The notes: generated by a model not told the origin, from the letters alone. 64,000 nucleotides of DNA from Methylobacterium oryzae (GCF_021398735.1 NZ_CP090349.1:3109001-3173000); one strand, 5' to 3'. Shown: positions 1 to 8,542, numbered from the stretch's first letter. Numbers and translations are program-made.

Positions 1-350
1 AGGTACGGATTCATGGCACGGCGGACTTTCGGGCTGCGCGGGCTGGGTGAGTCGGGCGGTCGAGGCGTGTAGAACCAGGTTCGAATCGGACGCCCGCGCG
101 GACGGGGCGGCGCTGGGCCGGCCCGGATCCGCGTCGAAACGGCCGCGGACGTCGGCGGTCGCCGGACACAAGGCCACAGATCCGTGAACATTTCCGAACC
201 GGCGGCTCGCCGCTTCGCGGGCGACGGACCGGCCCGGCGCCGGGGCCGATTGGGGCTTTCGTTAAGGCCTGCTGATCATGGTGACCGCGCGCCGTCCCGC
301 CCCGGGGCCGGCCGCGCGACAGCGACGATCCAGAGCGACACAGATCCAGC
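1..350. other. Non-coding 5' flank
   Basis: I see no credible gene in this stretch. The open frames crossing it on both strands are arginine- and proline-rich and lack ribosome binding sites. It presumably holds the promoter of the downstream beta-lactamase-family gene, but no recognisable promoter element stands out. Confidence 0.4.
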
Positions 351-1580
351 ATGACCGCGTCCTTGGCGATCCCGGATTCTCCGGCCCGCGCGCGCCGGGG
401 CCGCCGCTGGGGCGCGATCGCCGCGGCGGGCGGCGCCGCGATCGCGGGCTGCGCCTGGACCGCGGCCGCGCTGATCAACGTCCCCGATCCCGTCACCCTG
501 ACGGCGCTCGCGGTCATCGAGCCGTCGTCGGTGGGCACGTGGTTCCCGAGCCGGATCGTCCAGGCCCCGGCCCGGGCGAGCGACCTGCCGGCGCGGCCGC
601 GCCCGATCCTCGACCGCGTCCCCTGGAAGGGGAAGACGGTCCCGCTGATGACGGTGCTGGAGGCGACCCACACCAACGCGTTCCTGGTGCTGCAGGACGG
701 CGTCCTGATCCACGAGTGGCAGCGCGCAGGCACCGGACCGGAGACACTGTTCCCCTCGTGGTCGGTGGCGAAGTCCATCGTCTCGCTGCTGGTCGGCGCC
801 GCGGTGGCGCGGGGTCAGCTCGCCGAGACCGACCGGGTCTCCACCCTCCTGCCCGAGCTGCGGAACGGCGCGGTCTTCGGCCAGATCACCGTGCGCAACC
901 TCCTCGACATGGCGAGCGGCATCGCCGTGCCGGAGAACTACGACCCCCGGCATCCCCTGACCGGCACCGCCGGCATGTACCTGACGCGCGATCTCACGGC
1001 CTTCGTGCGCGACAACGCCCACCTGGCGTTCAAGCCCGGCACCAAGGGCCGCTACCGCAGCATCGACACCGAGCTGCTCGGCCTGATCCTCGCCCGGGTC
1101 GAGGGCAAGCCGCTGGCCGACATCCTCTCGGAGCGGATCTGGAAGCCGATGGGCGCCCAGGCCGACGCCACCTGGAACCTCGACCGGCCCGGCGGCATCG
1201 AGAAGGCGTTCTGCTGCATCAACGCGACGGCCCGCGACTTCGCCCGCCTCGGCCTTCTGGTGGCCGACCAGGGCCGGTCGGGCGATCACCGCATCATCCC
1301 GGGCCGCTGGATCGAGCGGATCATGACGCCGGCCCGGCGCGACGTCGACGGCTGGCAGTACTCGGCCCAGTGGTGGCACGCCCCGGGCGGCGAGGACGAC
1401 GACATCTCGGCGATCGGCGTCTACGGCCAGTACATCTACGTGAACCGCGCGACCGGCACGGTGATCGTGAAGCTCAGCGACCACGGCGCCGAGCAGGACG
1501 AGGTCGACACGCTGGCGGTGATGCAGGCCATCGCGGGCGACCTCGCCGCCGGCCGCCCCGCCGCCCGCAAGGACCCCTGA
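351..1580 (+). CDS. Serine hydrolase, class C beta-lactamase/esterase family
   Basis: A 409-residue protein of the beta-lactamase-related serine hydrolase family (penicillin-binding-protein-like esterases, EstB/AmpC fold). The N-terminus has an arginine-rich stretch, a hydrophobic segment (about 21-43) and an I-A-G-C tetrapeptide ending at Cys34, so it may be an exported lipoprotein. The catalytic SxxK motif is Ser138-Val-Ala-Lys141, inside FPSWSVAKS. A YRS tripeptide near residue 230 is a candidate for the usual YxN/YxS element. These features support an acyl-serine hydrolase acting in the periplasm. Substrate is unknown: it may be a beta-lactam, a D-amino-acid peptide or an ester. It starts at ATG 351 with only a weak purine stretch upstream. 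The next gene is convergent. Confidence 0.8.
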   Translation: MTASLAIPDSPARARRGRRWGAIAAAGGAAIAGCAWTAAALINVPDPVTLTALAVIEPSSVGTWFPSRIVQAPARASDLPARPRPILDRVPWKGKTVPLMTVLEATHTNAFLVLQDGVLIHEWQRAGTGPETLFPSWSVAKSIVSLLVGAAVARGQLAETDRVSTLLPELRNGAVFGQITVRNLLDMASGIAVPENYDPRHPLTGTAGMYLTRDLTAFVRDNAHLAFKPGTKGRYRSIDTELLGLILARVEGKPLADILSERIWKPMGAQADATWNLDRPGGIEKAFCCINATARDFARLGLLVADQGRSGDHRIIPGRWIERIMTPARRDVDGWQYSAQWWHAPGGEDDDISAIGVYGQYIYVNRATGTVIVKLSDHGAEQDEVDTLAVMQAIAGDLAAGRPAARKDP

Positions 1581-1629
1581 GCGGGCGACCGCGGTCCCGA
1601 GTCCCGATCGGGCCGGGATCGGGCCGGGA

Positions 1630-3051
1630 TCAGGCTTCTGTCGGGCCGGCTCCCGGCACGGAGGGCTGCCGGGCGATCGGGCTCAGGGGCGCGAGGTCCC
1701 GCGCCCGCCAGTTGCGCAGGAGCCGCCAGCCGACCCGCTTCCAGGCGATCGACGGCACCGGCGAGGCCGGATCCACGAGGGCGCTCAGCGCCCGCGTGTA
1801 ATCGAGCACGAGGCCCGGGGTCCAGGTCATGGACCGCGCCCCGTTGCGCAGGAAGGCCGCCGCCCAGAACTCCGGCGTGGTCAGCGCCGCCGCGAGGCGC
1901 CGCCAGGGATGCCCGCCGCGGCTGAACGCGCCCTCCACGGCGATGTCCAGCGCCCGCGCCACCGTGGTGGAGCAGTTGCGGCTGATGAAGTTGTAGGTGG
2001 TGTCGCGGCTGTACTGCGCCCAGAACGCCCGCAGCCGGGCGGCGTCGATGCCGTTCAGCGTCACCGCCACCGTCGCGGGGCACCAGTCCGCCACCTCCGC
2101 GGCGTGCGAGGGCAGGAAGCGCCCGGGCACGTCGTTCTCCGGGCCCGCGCGCAGGCTCGAGCGCAGGTTGGCGGGGGAGCGGTCGATCTCCACCGCGGGG
2201 TAGTGGCTGACGTAGAGGTCGTCGCCCTGCTGCAGGGCCGCGTGGCCGGTGGAGAAGCGCCCGGCCTTGTCGACGGAGGCGACGTAGCGCCGGATCAGCC
2301 GCTGGCCGGCGGGGGTGGTCGCCTGCCCGGTGGGCGTCCAGACATAGACCGTCAGGCTGCCGGGCTCGTCGCCGCCGACCGACACGACCGACACGGCCGG
2401 CTCGGCGGTGCCCAGGCGCCGGGTGCGCAGCCCGACCAGCGCGAGGTTGGCGCCGTTCAGGATCAGGAACATGCCGATGCAGTAGCCGACCGTGCCGGCG
2501 TACCAGGTCGGCCAGGGCTGGAGATGGAACAGGCCGAAGGCGATGCTGAGGCCGCCGAGGGCGACCGACATCCGCCAGCCAGCGAATTTCAGCAGGCCGG
2601 CGATCGTGATCCGGACGAGGCCGTCGACCACGAAGGCGACGCCGAAGATCATGGCGAGCAGGAAGGTGCTGTGCTTCGTGGCCATCATGATCAGCACGGC
2701 CATGACCGACAGCAGCGCGCCCTTGGCGAGGCGCAGGCGGCGCGCGGCACCGATCGCGGACGCGCCGACGAGGAGGGAACTCACGCCCTCGGCCAGGAGG
2801 ATCAGGCCGAACCACCGGTCCGGGACGTGGAGCGCACCGTCGAGGGAATCGATCACCACCAGGAGGCCGAGCGACGACCACAGCAGGCCGGTGGCGGCGA
2901 TGAGGTGCCAGTGACGGCGGACCGCGGCCCGGCCGACGAGCAGCATCCAGAGGGGCGGCATCCGGCCGCCGACCGCGTCCGCGGCGCCCGGTCCGGGCGC
3001 TTCGAGCGCGGAGAGCGCGCGCGGGATAGTGGTCGCACAGGGTCCGGACAT
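1630..3051 (-). CDS. HdeD/DUF308-family membrane protein with C-terminal papain-like domain
   Basis: A 473-residue protein. Residues about 35-230 hold repeated hydrophobic helices typical of HdeD/DUF308 inner-membrane proteins associated with acid stress. The C-terminal half is soluble. It contains a GHAAL motif and, about 130 residues later, SRNCSTTVARALD. The His-then-Cys order resembles permuted papain-like (NlpC/P60 or DUF4105-type) hydrolases; this is inference from motif order only. Start chosen at ATG 3051 because GAGGG lies about 9 bases upstream; the frame stays open further upstream but reads as arginine-rich noise. It is convergent with the beta-lactamase-like gene. Membrane topology would decide whether the putative hydrolase domain is periplasmic. 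Confidence 0.65.
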   Translation of the reverse strand: MSGPCATTIPRALSALEAPGPGAADAVGGRMPPLWMLLVGRAAVRRHWHLIAATGLLWSSLGLLVVIDSLDGALHVPDRWFGLILLAEGVSSLLVGASAIGAARRLRLAKGALLSVMAVLIMMATKHSTFLLAMIFGVAFVVDGLVRITIAGLLKFAGWRMSVALGGLSIAFGLFHLQPWPTWYAGTVGYCIGMFLILNGANLALVGLRTRRLGTAEPAVSVVSVGGDEPGSLTVYVWTPTGQATTPAGQRLIRRYVASVDKAGRFSTGHAALQQGDDLYVSHYPAVEIDRSPANLRSSLRAGPENDVPGRFLPSHAAEVADWCPATVAVTLNGIDAARLRAFWAQYSRDTTYNFISRNCSTTVARALDIAVEGAFSRGGHPWRRLAAALTTPEFWAAAFLRNGARSMTWTPGLVLDYTRALSALVDPASPVPSIAWKRVGWRLLRNWRARDLAPLSPIARQPSVPGAGPTEA

Positions 3052-3505
3052 AGGGGTCGCCCTCGATAGCGCGCGTCGACGGGCCTCTCGCACGGATGCC
3101 GCCGTGCCGTCACGGCCGGAACGAGGCTCCCGACGCGCGAGCGTTTCGCGACGCGCCCGGCGCGCACGATCCACGCCTTGCCTGAGAACTTTGTTAATCG
3201 CGGCCCGGTCGCGGCGCCAGCGCCCGCGGAGAGGCCGTGGAGAAGCGCCACGGCCCCCGGGATCCCGTCGCGCGCCGCCCGACCGATGGTCAGCAGGGAC
3301 GCGGGCCGCGGTCCGATCGACCCGTAACCGGGCGGCATCCGCGATCCGTCCCTGTCTCCGCCGCTGATTCGCGCCCCTGCAGCCCGTCATCGCGCGGCCG
3401 TTCGCAGTCATCGCGGACAGCCTCACGGACCGGAGGCCGAAACTGCGCACTGTTTGCGAGACGCCGCAGGCCTGGCAACCTCATGTTGCCTCGCAAGAAC
3501 AGAAA

Positions 3506-3520
3506 ATGTTCAAAGAACAT
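3506..3520. promoter_or_regulatory. 15-bp palindrome, candidate operator
   Basis: The sequence ATGTTCAAAGAACAT is a perfect inverted repeat (6-bp arms, 3-bp spacer) in the AT-rich promoter region of the MucR-like gene, about 165 bp before its start codon. It could bind a dimeric regulator. Its identity is unknown. Confidence 0.4.
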
Positions 3521-3614
3521 CCTAAGATAAAGTATAGACAAAATAGACAGTTTTTGTATAGTTACACGCCAATCTTGGCACACTCGAAGCAATTCGGCGC
3601 ATGCTTGGGCGGTA

Positions 3615-3638
3615 AAAGCTGATCCTAGCCTCAGCTTT
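3615..3638. promoter_or_regulatory. Inverted repeat in leader of MucR-like gene
   Basis: AAAGCTGA and TCAGCTTT form 8-bp arms around an 8-base spacer, about 48 bp upstream of the MucR-like start codon. This may be an operator or a leader hairpin. It fits the autoregulation common for MucR/Ros proteins, but nothing in the sequence proves the binder. Confidence 0.4.
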
Positions 3639-3685
3639 ATCGATGCGCCGGTTTTCATGCCTCGAATTTCGGTACTGGGGGATTC

Positions 3686-4114
3686 ATGAACACCATCGAT
3701 CTGAACGAAAAGACCTCGGACCTGAACACAGACCTGATCAAGTGCACGGCATCACTGGTCGCGGCCTACGTGTCTCGGAATGCGGTGGGCGTGGGCGACC
3801 TGCCGGTTCTGATCGACCAGGTGCACACGGCCATATCGGTGCTGCAGGGCGGCGGCTCGGGATCCGGTCCCGGCTGGACCGGCCCGACGGCGGCGCAGAT
3901 CGAGGCTTCGATCCAGCAGGACGGCCTGATCAGCTTCATCGACGGCCGGTCCTACAAGACACTGAAGCGTCACCTCACGGCGCACGGCCTCACGCCGGAG
4001 CGTTACCGGGCGAAGTACGGCCTGCCGGCCGACTACCCGATGGTGGCCCCGGGCTACGCCGCCAAGCGCTCGGAGATCGCCAAGGCGATCCAGCTCGGAC
4101 ACAAGGCGGCCTGA
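3686..4114 (+). CDS. MucR/Ros-family transcriptional regulator lacking zinc cysteines
   Basis: A 142-residue MucR/Ros-type DNA-binding protein. The N-terminal helical region (1-55) matches the oligomerisation part of MucR proteins. A Gly/Ser linker follows, then the DNA-binding core containing ISFIDGRSYKTLKRHL, AHGLTPERYRAKYGL and PGYAAKRS. In classical members the segment before KRHL carries two cysteines that bind zinc; here those positions are not cysteine. Family members without the cysteines are known to fold by other means, so this one is probably functional. MucR proteins bind AT-rich promoters and control surface polysaccharide and other functions. The start has a strong GGGGGA ribosome binding site about 6 bases upstream. 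A large hairpin follows the gene. Confidence 0.85.
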   Translation: MNTIDLNEKTSDLNTDLIKCTASLVAAYVSRNAVGVGDLPVLIDQVHTAISVLQGGGSGSGPGWTGPTAAQIEASIQQDGLISFIDGRSYKTLKRHLTAHGLTPERYRAKYGLPADYPMVAPGYAAKRSEIAKAIQLGHKAA

Positions 4115-4216
4115 GGCGGCCAGGCCCGCACCGCCCTGGATCGGCGGCCCCGTCCGGGCCGCCGCGGGACACGGGCGCGGGAATGCCTGACGGCGGATCG
4201 CCCGATCCGCCCGTCC

Positions 4217-4268
4217 CGGTCTCCGCGCTGGGGTCGGGGGGCCCCCGGGGGGGCCAGCGCGGAGACCG
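4217..4268. terminator. Strong hairpin between convergent genes
   Basis: Arms 4217-4231 and 4254-4268 form a perfect 15-bp stem (CGGTCTCCGCGCTGG pairs with its complement). The loop itself is a G/C run that can pair internally. It lies between the convergent MucR-like and PAS-HTH genes and probably terminates both. No U-tract follows. Confidence 0.7.
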
Positions 4269-4334
4269 ACCCCGATGACCCGGTGGGGCGGGGCAGGGCG
4301 GATCCCGCGAGCGCCCGCCGGTCGCGGGATCCGC

Positions 4335-5360
4335 TCAGACCCGGGCGACCGCCAGGGTCCCGTCATCGATGGGGACGAACCGGACGCCCGCCCGGCGCAG
4401 CGCCTCGACCGCGTGCAGGCGGGACCGGCTTCCCCGATGCTCGCTGTCCTCTTCCAGACGCCGCACGGTGGAATGCGACAGGCCGCTCGCCTGAGCGAGC
4501 TCCATCATCGACCAGTCGAGGAGCGCCCGCGCGGCCCGCAGGTGGTAGCCGCTCACGGAATGCTCCAGCCCCTCGTGCAGGCCGCCGGGGGGCGGGGCGT
4601 GGTTGCGGACGGGGTATTTGAGCCCGCAGCGCCCGAGATAGGTCCCGTCCGGATCCCAGACGGGCATCGTGAGGATCCGGAAGTGCCAGAGCTCGCCGTT
4701 GGCGAGGCGCTCGTGGGCGCCCCCCTGGAAGAACGCCCGCCGCTCGATCTGCTCCAGGGCCGCTGCCCGGAAGCCCGCGCGCTCCTCGGGAACGATCAGG
4801 ATATACGGCTCGGCGCAGATCTCCTCCAGCGGGAGCCCGTGGACCTGGGCGACGGCGAACGGGATGTCCCGGACGCGGTCGAGCCCCATCGAGAAGGTCG
4901 TGATGTGCTCCGTGAGGTAGAGCGCGCTCTGCCGGCGGCGCTCTTCCTGCCGCAGGCGCGCCAGCTGCTCGCGGTCGCTCACGTCGAGCGCCGTGCCGCT
5001 GAGGGCGACGGGCCGCCCCTCCGCCGAGACGCGCACCTCCATCGTCAGCGAGAGCGTGCGCACCGTGCCGTTCGTCCGGATCACCCGGACGATGACCTCG
5101 CGGGGCACGTGCCCCTGCCGGATGTCCGCCAGCGCCGGCATGAGAGGCCGGTCCTCGGGATGGATCAGGCTCAGCAACAGGTCGTAGCGCGCCTTCGCGG
5201 CGTTCGGAACGAGCCCGAGCAGCCGGTAGAACCCGGGCGACCAGACCTGCTCCTCGCCCGCGAAGATCCAGCTCCAGGCCCCACTCACGCCCCGACTTTC
5301 CGTGAGAGTCAGGAACTCTCCCGACGAGAAAGTCAGAGCGCTTAAAGCAGTATGGAACAT
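4335..5360 (-). CDS. PAS-domain helix-turn-helix transcriptional regulator
   Basis: A 341-residue regulator. Residues about 25-130 form a PAS/PAC sensor domain (WSWIFAGEEQVWSPGFYRLLG, then IHPEDR, typical of PAS_3). A short coiled stretch rich in R and E (about 130-145) leads into a second PAS-like segment (150-250). The C-terminal 85 residues hold an XRE-type helix-turn-helix (RAARALLDWSMMELAQASGLSHSTVRRLE). The protein probably senses a small ligand, redox state or light and controls transcription. The start is uncertain: ATG 5360 lacks a good ribosome binding site, and GTG 5288 is possible. In that case nested inverted repeats at 5294-5334 become a leader hairpin. Confidence 0.8.
   Translation of the reverse strand: MFHTALSALTFSSGEFLTLTESRGVSGAWSWIFAGEEQVWSPGFYRLLGLVPNAAKARYDLLLSLIHPEDRPLMPALADIRQGHVPREVIVRVIRTNGTVRTLSLTMEVRVSAEGRPVALSGTALDVSDREQLARLRQEERRRQSALYLTEHITTFSMGLDRVRDIPFAVAQVHGLPLEEICAEPYILIVPEERAGFRAAALEQIERRAFFQGGAHERLANGELWHFRILTMPVWDPDGTYLGRCGLKYPVRNHAPPPGGLHEGLEHSVSGYHLRAARALLDWSMMELAQASGLSHSTVRRLEEDSEHRGSRSRLHAVEALRRAGVRFVPIDDGTLAVARV
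5294..5334. repeat. Nested inverted repeats at 5' end of PAS regulator
   Basis: GACTTTC (5294-5300) pairs with GAAAGTC (5328-5334). Inside it GAGAGT (5304-5309) pairs with ACTCTC (5315-5320). The hairpin overlaps the first codons if ATG 5360 is used, or sits in the leader if GTG 5288 is used. Confidence 0.5.
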
Positions 5361-6066
5361 CTCAGCACCGTTCGAACCGTATCACCGTTCCCGCCGTTCG
5401 GCCACGAGAATTTTTTCGGCACAACACTTCACCATTCATCCGGAATTTCTTCAGATCCGGCACGTATCTCCATCGATATGGCGCCCGCGATCGACAAACA
5501 TCTTGCATCGACATTCCAGCCCGAGGCGGTTTGTTCCCGATCGAACGGATTCGTTCCTGCCGCGCTGTGAACGGAGGTTTCCGGGATCCCCGACCGCATC
5601 CCGCCCCTCCGCGCGTTCGGCACACACCGTCACGACAGCAACGCGACCGGATCTCGCTCGACAATGACCCCTGTCGCGAAGTAACTTCTCTGACCTTCGG
5701 TGTTTAAGAATGGTGATTTTCCGCTCTGGCATTGAATCGAACTTCAGAAAAGCGCGACGTCGATGTTCTATGACGAGTCATGCACGCATATTACAGATTT
5801 TATTGTGAATTTTATTGATTGTATATGATTCATAATCGGTCATTGTGCGAATATTACAATACGTTTGCCAAATTATCGATATGCAAATCCCACGAAATCG
5901 AGCGACTGGCGCGCTGATCCTTGGATCGTCGAGGCTCCTCAGACGGGCGCGCGACGGGGCCACGCGAGCGCGGCCGGCGCGGCGAGGTCGGAACCGGGAC
6001 CGGTGGCGATTGACAGGCCGGGCCGTACAATGCGGGGACACGGGGTCGCGCACCGGGAGGAACCGC
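5361..6066. other. Divergent intergenic region, AT-rich core
   Basis: About 700 bp without a credible gene between the PAS regulator and the sugar kinase. Bases about 5764-5885 are much richer in A and T than the rest of the window and contain runs such as TTTTATTGTGAATTTTATTG. This is the sort of sequence MucR-type proteins bind elsewhere. Short open frames here have atypical composition and no ribosome binding sites. Confidence 0.55.
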
Positions 6067-7002
6067 ATGAGGGTCGCCTGCATCGGCGAGTGCATGGTCG
6101 AACTGTCCGAACGCCCGGACGGGAATCTGGTCCGGGGCTTCGGCGGCGACACGCTGAACACCGCGCTCTACCTCGCGCGCCTCGGCGTCGCGGTGGACTA
6201 CGTGACCGCGCTGGGCGACGACATCTGGAGCGACGAGATGGCGGCGGCCTGGGGCCGCGAGGGCATCGGCCTCGACCGGGTCCGGCGCCTGCAGGGCCGG
6301 ATGCCGGGCCTCTACATCATCCGCACGGATGCCGACGGCGAGCGCAGCTTCCACTACTGGCGCGACCGGGCCGCGGCCCGGGACCTCTTCACCGAGCCGG
6401 GCGCCGCCGAGACGGAGGCGGAGCTGGAGCGCTACGACCTCGTCTACCTGTCCGGCATCAGCCTCTCGCTCTACGGCGAGACCGGGCGCGCCGCCCTGTT
6501 CGAGACGCTGTCGCGCCTGCGGGAGCGGGGCGGGCAGGTCGCCTTCGACACCAATTACCGTCCCCGCGGCTGGCCCGACCGGGACGAGGCCTGGGCGGCC
6601 TTCCGCGCGGCCCTGGACCTGGCCGACGTGATCTTCGCCTCGGCCGAGGATCTGGACTGGCTGTTCGGCGCGGCGGGCGAGGACGAGGTGCTGCGCCACC
6701 GCGGCCGGGCCGAGATCGTGCTCAAGACCCTGGACGGATCCGGCCCCGTCGCCCGGGTGCTGCACGGCCCGGCCGACACCGCCGTGCCGGCCGGGCGCGC
6801 CGCGCGGGTCATCGACACGACGGCGGCGGGCGACAGTTTCGCGGCGGGCTACCTCGCGGCGCGCATCGCCGGGCTGGCACCGGAAGCCGCCGCCGCTGAG
6901 GCGCACCGCCTGGCCGGGGCGGTGATCGGGCATCGCGGCGCCGTGATTCCCCGGGACGCGATGCCGGTCCCCGCCGCCCGACCGCCGGGTCCGGACGTCT
7001 GA
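6067..7002 (+). CDS. kdgK: PfkB-family sugar kinase, probable 2-keto-3-deoxygluconate kinase
   Basis: A 311-residue ribokinase/PfkB-family kinase. The N-terminus MRVACIGECMVEL with FGGDTLNTALYLARLG matches KDG kinases, which phosphorylate 2-keto-3-deoxygluconate in uronate and modified Entner-Doudoroff pathways. The C-terminal PfkB signature DTTAAGDSFAAGYLAAR supplies the anion hole and catalytic aspartate. GQVAFDTNYRPRGWP is also typical of the KDG-kinase branch. The open frame extends upstream, but ATG 6067 follows GGGAGGAACC at ideal spacing. No KDPG aldolase or uronate genes are adjacent, so the pathway assignment rests on family similarity. Fructokinase-type activity is the main alternative. 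Confidence 0.8.
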   Translation: MRVACIGECMVELSERPDGNLVRGFGGDTLNTALYLARLGVAVDYVTALGDDIWSDEMAAAWGREGIGLDRVRRLQGRMPGLYIIRTDADGERSFHYWRDRAAARDLFTEPGAAETEAELERYDLVYLSGISLSLYGETGRAALFETLSRLRERGGQVAFDTNYRPRGWPDRDEAWAAFRAALDLADVIFASAEDLDWLFGAAGEDEVLRHRGRAEIVLKTLDGSGPVARVLHGPADTAVPAGRAARVIDTTAAGDSFAAGYLAARIAGLAPEAAAAEAHRLAGAVIGHRGAVIPRDAMPVPAARPPGPDV

Positions 7003-7112
7003 GGGAGGCGGGGCCGCCCTTGAGGCGGACAAGCGCAACCGCTACCTCTCTGCCAGCGGGGGACGGCTCCCGCAGCGTCATCGCCGCGCGTGGTGCGGCC
7101 GAGAGGGCACCC

Positions 7113-7907
7113 GTGGCGCCGATTCCCCCGCCGATCCAGGTTCCCGAACCCGACGCCGCGGCGGGCGGCGGCGCGCCGAAGACGCGGGTCAGCGCGCGCG
7201 GCCGGCTGCGCACCTATTTCCTCACCGGAATCATCGTCGCCGGCCCGCTCGCCATCACGGCCTACATCACGTGGTGGTTCATCGCGCTGATCGACTCGTT
7301 CGTGAAGCCGCTGGTGCCGGCGAGCTACCTGCCGGACCATTACCTGCCGTTCTCGATCCCGGGCCTCGGCCTCGTGATCGCGTTCCTGGCGGTGACGCTG
7401 CTGGGCTTCCTCACGGCGAACCTCGTCGGACGCTCGGTGATCGAGTTCGGCGAGGTCCTGCTGGCGCGGACCCCCGTGATCTCCGGCCTCTACAAGGGCC
7501 TGCGGCAGATCTTCGAGACGCTGTTCTCGGCCAACGGCACCTCGTTCCGCACGGTGGGGCTCGTGGAGTTCCCCGTGAAGGGCACGTGGTCGGTGGTGTT
7601 CCTGTCCGCCCCGGCGGCCCACGAGGTCGAGGGGGCGCTGCGGGCCCGGGGGGCGCCGGCGGACGACCTCGTCGGCGTCTTCCTGCCCTGCGCGCCGAAC
7701 CCGACCACGGGCTTCTTCTTCTACCTGCCGCGCGCGGAGGTGGTGGAGCTCGCCATCAGCGTCGACGACGCCGCCAAGCTGGTGATGTCGGCCGGGGTGA
7801 TCCAGCCGGAGGACCCGCAGGGCCGCCTCAACGCCATGGCGGCCACCCTGCGGACGGCCCAGCAGGCCGGCGGACCGCTGCCCCGCCGGGAGCCGCAGGA
7901 CGCGTGA
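7113..7907 (+). CDS. DUF502-family inner-membrane protein
   Basis: A 264-residue DUF502 protein of unknown function. The hallmarks are an arginine-containing N-terminal tail (GRLRTYFLTGIIVAGPLAIT), two transmembrane helices (about 35-60 and 88-110), then the motif PVISGLYKGLRQIFETLF and a conserved soluble domain with FLPCAPNPTTGFFFYLPR. GTG 7113 is preferred because GAGAGGG precedes it by a few bases; a TTG at 7020 is also open but would add a low-complexity tail. It lies 110 bp after the sugar kinase on the same strand and may be cotranscribed. A partial copy of intergenic repeat family I follows. Confidence 0.8.
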   Translation: MAPIPPPIQVPEPDAAAGGGAPKTRVSARGRLRTYFLTGIIVAGPLAITAYITWWFIALIDSFVKPLVPASYLPDHYLPFSIPGLGLVIAFLAVTLLGFLTANLVGRSVIEFGEVLLARTPVISGLYKGLRQIFETLFSANGTSFRTVGLVEFPVKGTWSVVFLSAPAAHEVEGALRARGAPADDLVGVFLPCAPNPTTGFFFYLPRAEVVELAISVDDAAKLVMSAGVIQPEDPQGRLNAMAATLRTAQQAGGPLPRREPQDA

Positions 7908-7950
7908 TGCGGCGCCCGGTCGCCGGCTTCGTCGCCGTCTCGGCGGCCTG

Positions 7951-8022
7951 AGCCACCCCGTCTCGCGCCACGGTGCAGGACGTCCCGCTGCCCTGGGTCG
8001 CTTCGCTGCGCTCGCGATGACG
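7951..8022. repeat. Intergenic repeat family I, partial copy
   Basis: It contains the right arm CTGGGTCGCTTCGCTGCGCT followed by CGCGATGACGG, shared with full copies near 12.2, 29.3, 32.5, 33.9 and 48.7 kb. The complementary left arm is missing here. Confidence 0.75.
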
Positions 8023-8167
8023 GCAGCGTCGAAGCGGAGGCGACCTCCGGTCCGCTCAAGGGGCCTTCCCGAGGCGCCGGCGCGCGATCCAGGCCTCCTG
8101 CGCGCCGAGCTCACCGCTCCTCGGCTTGAGGGAGACCGTGGGATTGGCGGCCATCGTCCACGAGAAA

Positions 8168-8193
8168 GGCCGTCCCGCGCGCGCGGGACGGCC
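8168..8193. terminator. Perfect 26-bp palindrome, probable bidirectional terminator
   Basis: GGCCGTCCCGCGC is followed immediately by its reverse complement GCGCGGGACGGCC. It lies between two convergent genes, 26 bases before the stop of the small membrane protein, and would give a very stable hairpin in RNA. Confidence 0.65.
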
Positions 8194-8218
8194 CTGAAAT
8201 GATCAGACTGCTATCGGC

Positions 8219-8542
8219 TCAGCGCTGCAGCGAGGCGGTCTGCGGCGCGATGGTCGGCGGCGTCGCCTGCGCGACCGTCACGGCGCTGCGGGGCGCCGTC
8301 GGGCCCCAGCCGGAGGCGCATTGCAGGGTAAGGGCGAGGCCCAGCGCGATGCAGAGCCCGTTGGCGGCCAGCCAGAAGGGCCGGGACGCCCGACGCACGG
8401 CGGCCTGCAGCTCGTCCGCGGTCTTGCCCGCCGCCTCGGCGGCGCGATCCGAGATCGGCAGGAGCCAGGGCTCGGTCGGCAGGGCGTGGGCACCGGCCAT
8501 CTCGTGGGAGCCCGGCAGGCCTTGGAACAGTCCGTTCGACAT
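8219..8542 (-). CDS. Small single-span membrane protein, unknown function
   Basis: A 107-residue protein that I do not recognise. It has a hydrophilic N-terminus with EPWLLPISDRAAEAAG, an Ala-rich helix (about 35-50), one hydrophobic segment (WLAANGLCIALGLALTLQCA, about 55-75) and a Thr/Ala/Pro-rich tail. It is likely anchored in the inner membrane. ATG 8542 was chosen because GGAGGA stands 6 bases upstream; the frame is open for 18 more codons. It is transcribed alone. Confidence 0.7.
   Translation of the reverse strand: MSNGLFQGLPGSHEMAGAHALPTEPWLLPISDRAAEAAGKTADELQAAVRRASRPFWLAANGLCIALGLALTLQCASGWGPTAPRSAVTVAQATPPTIAPQTASLQR

Larger units (their letters stand above)
3052..3685. other. Divergent intergenic region with AT-rich MucR-type promoter
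   Basis: A 634-bp region between the divergently transcribed DUF308 protein and the MucR-like gene. The left half is GC-rich and featureless. From about 3480 to 3660 it becomes strikingly AT-rich and holds several short inverted repeats, listed separately. I see no gene here. Confidence 0.6.
7908..8218. other. Intergenic region with partial repeat and palindrome
   Basis: Convergent intergenic region. It contains a half copy of repeat family I (about 7951-8022) and a 26-bp perfect palindrome (8168-8193). I see no gene. Confidence 0.6.

Noticed and set aside
70..110. GGTTCGAATC resembling a tRNA T-loop
   Set aside because: The flanking bases do not form a five-pair T stem, and no acceptor or anticodon arms can be drawn around it.
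5352..5570. A 72-codon frame starting over the PAS regulator promoter
   Set aside because: No ribosome binding site, no domain, and it overlaps a promoter-like region.
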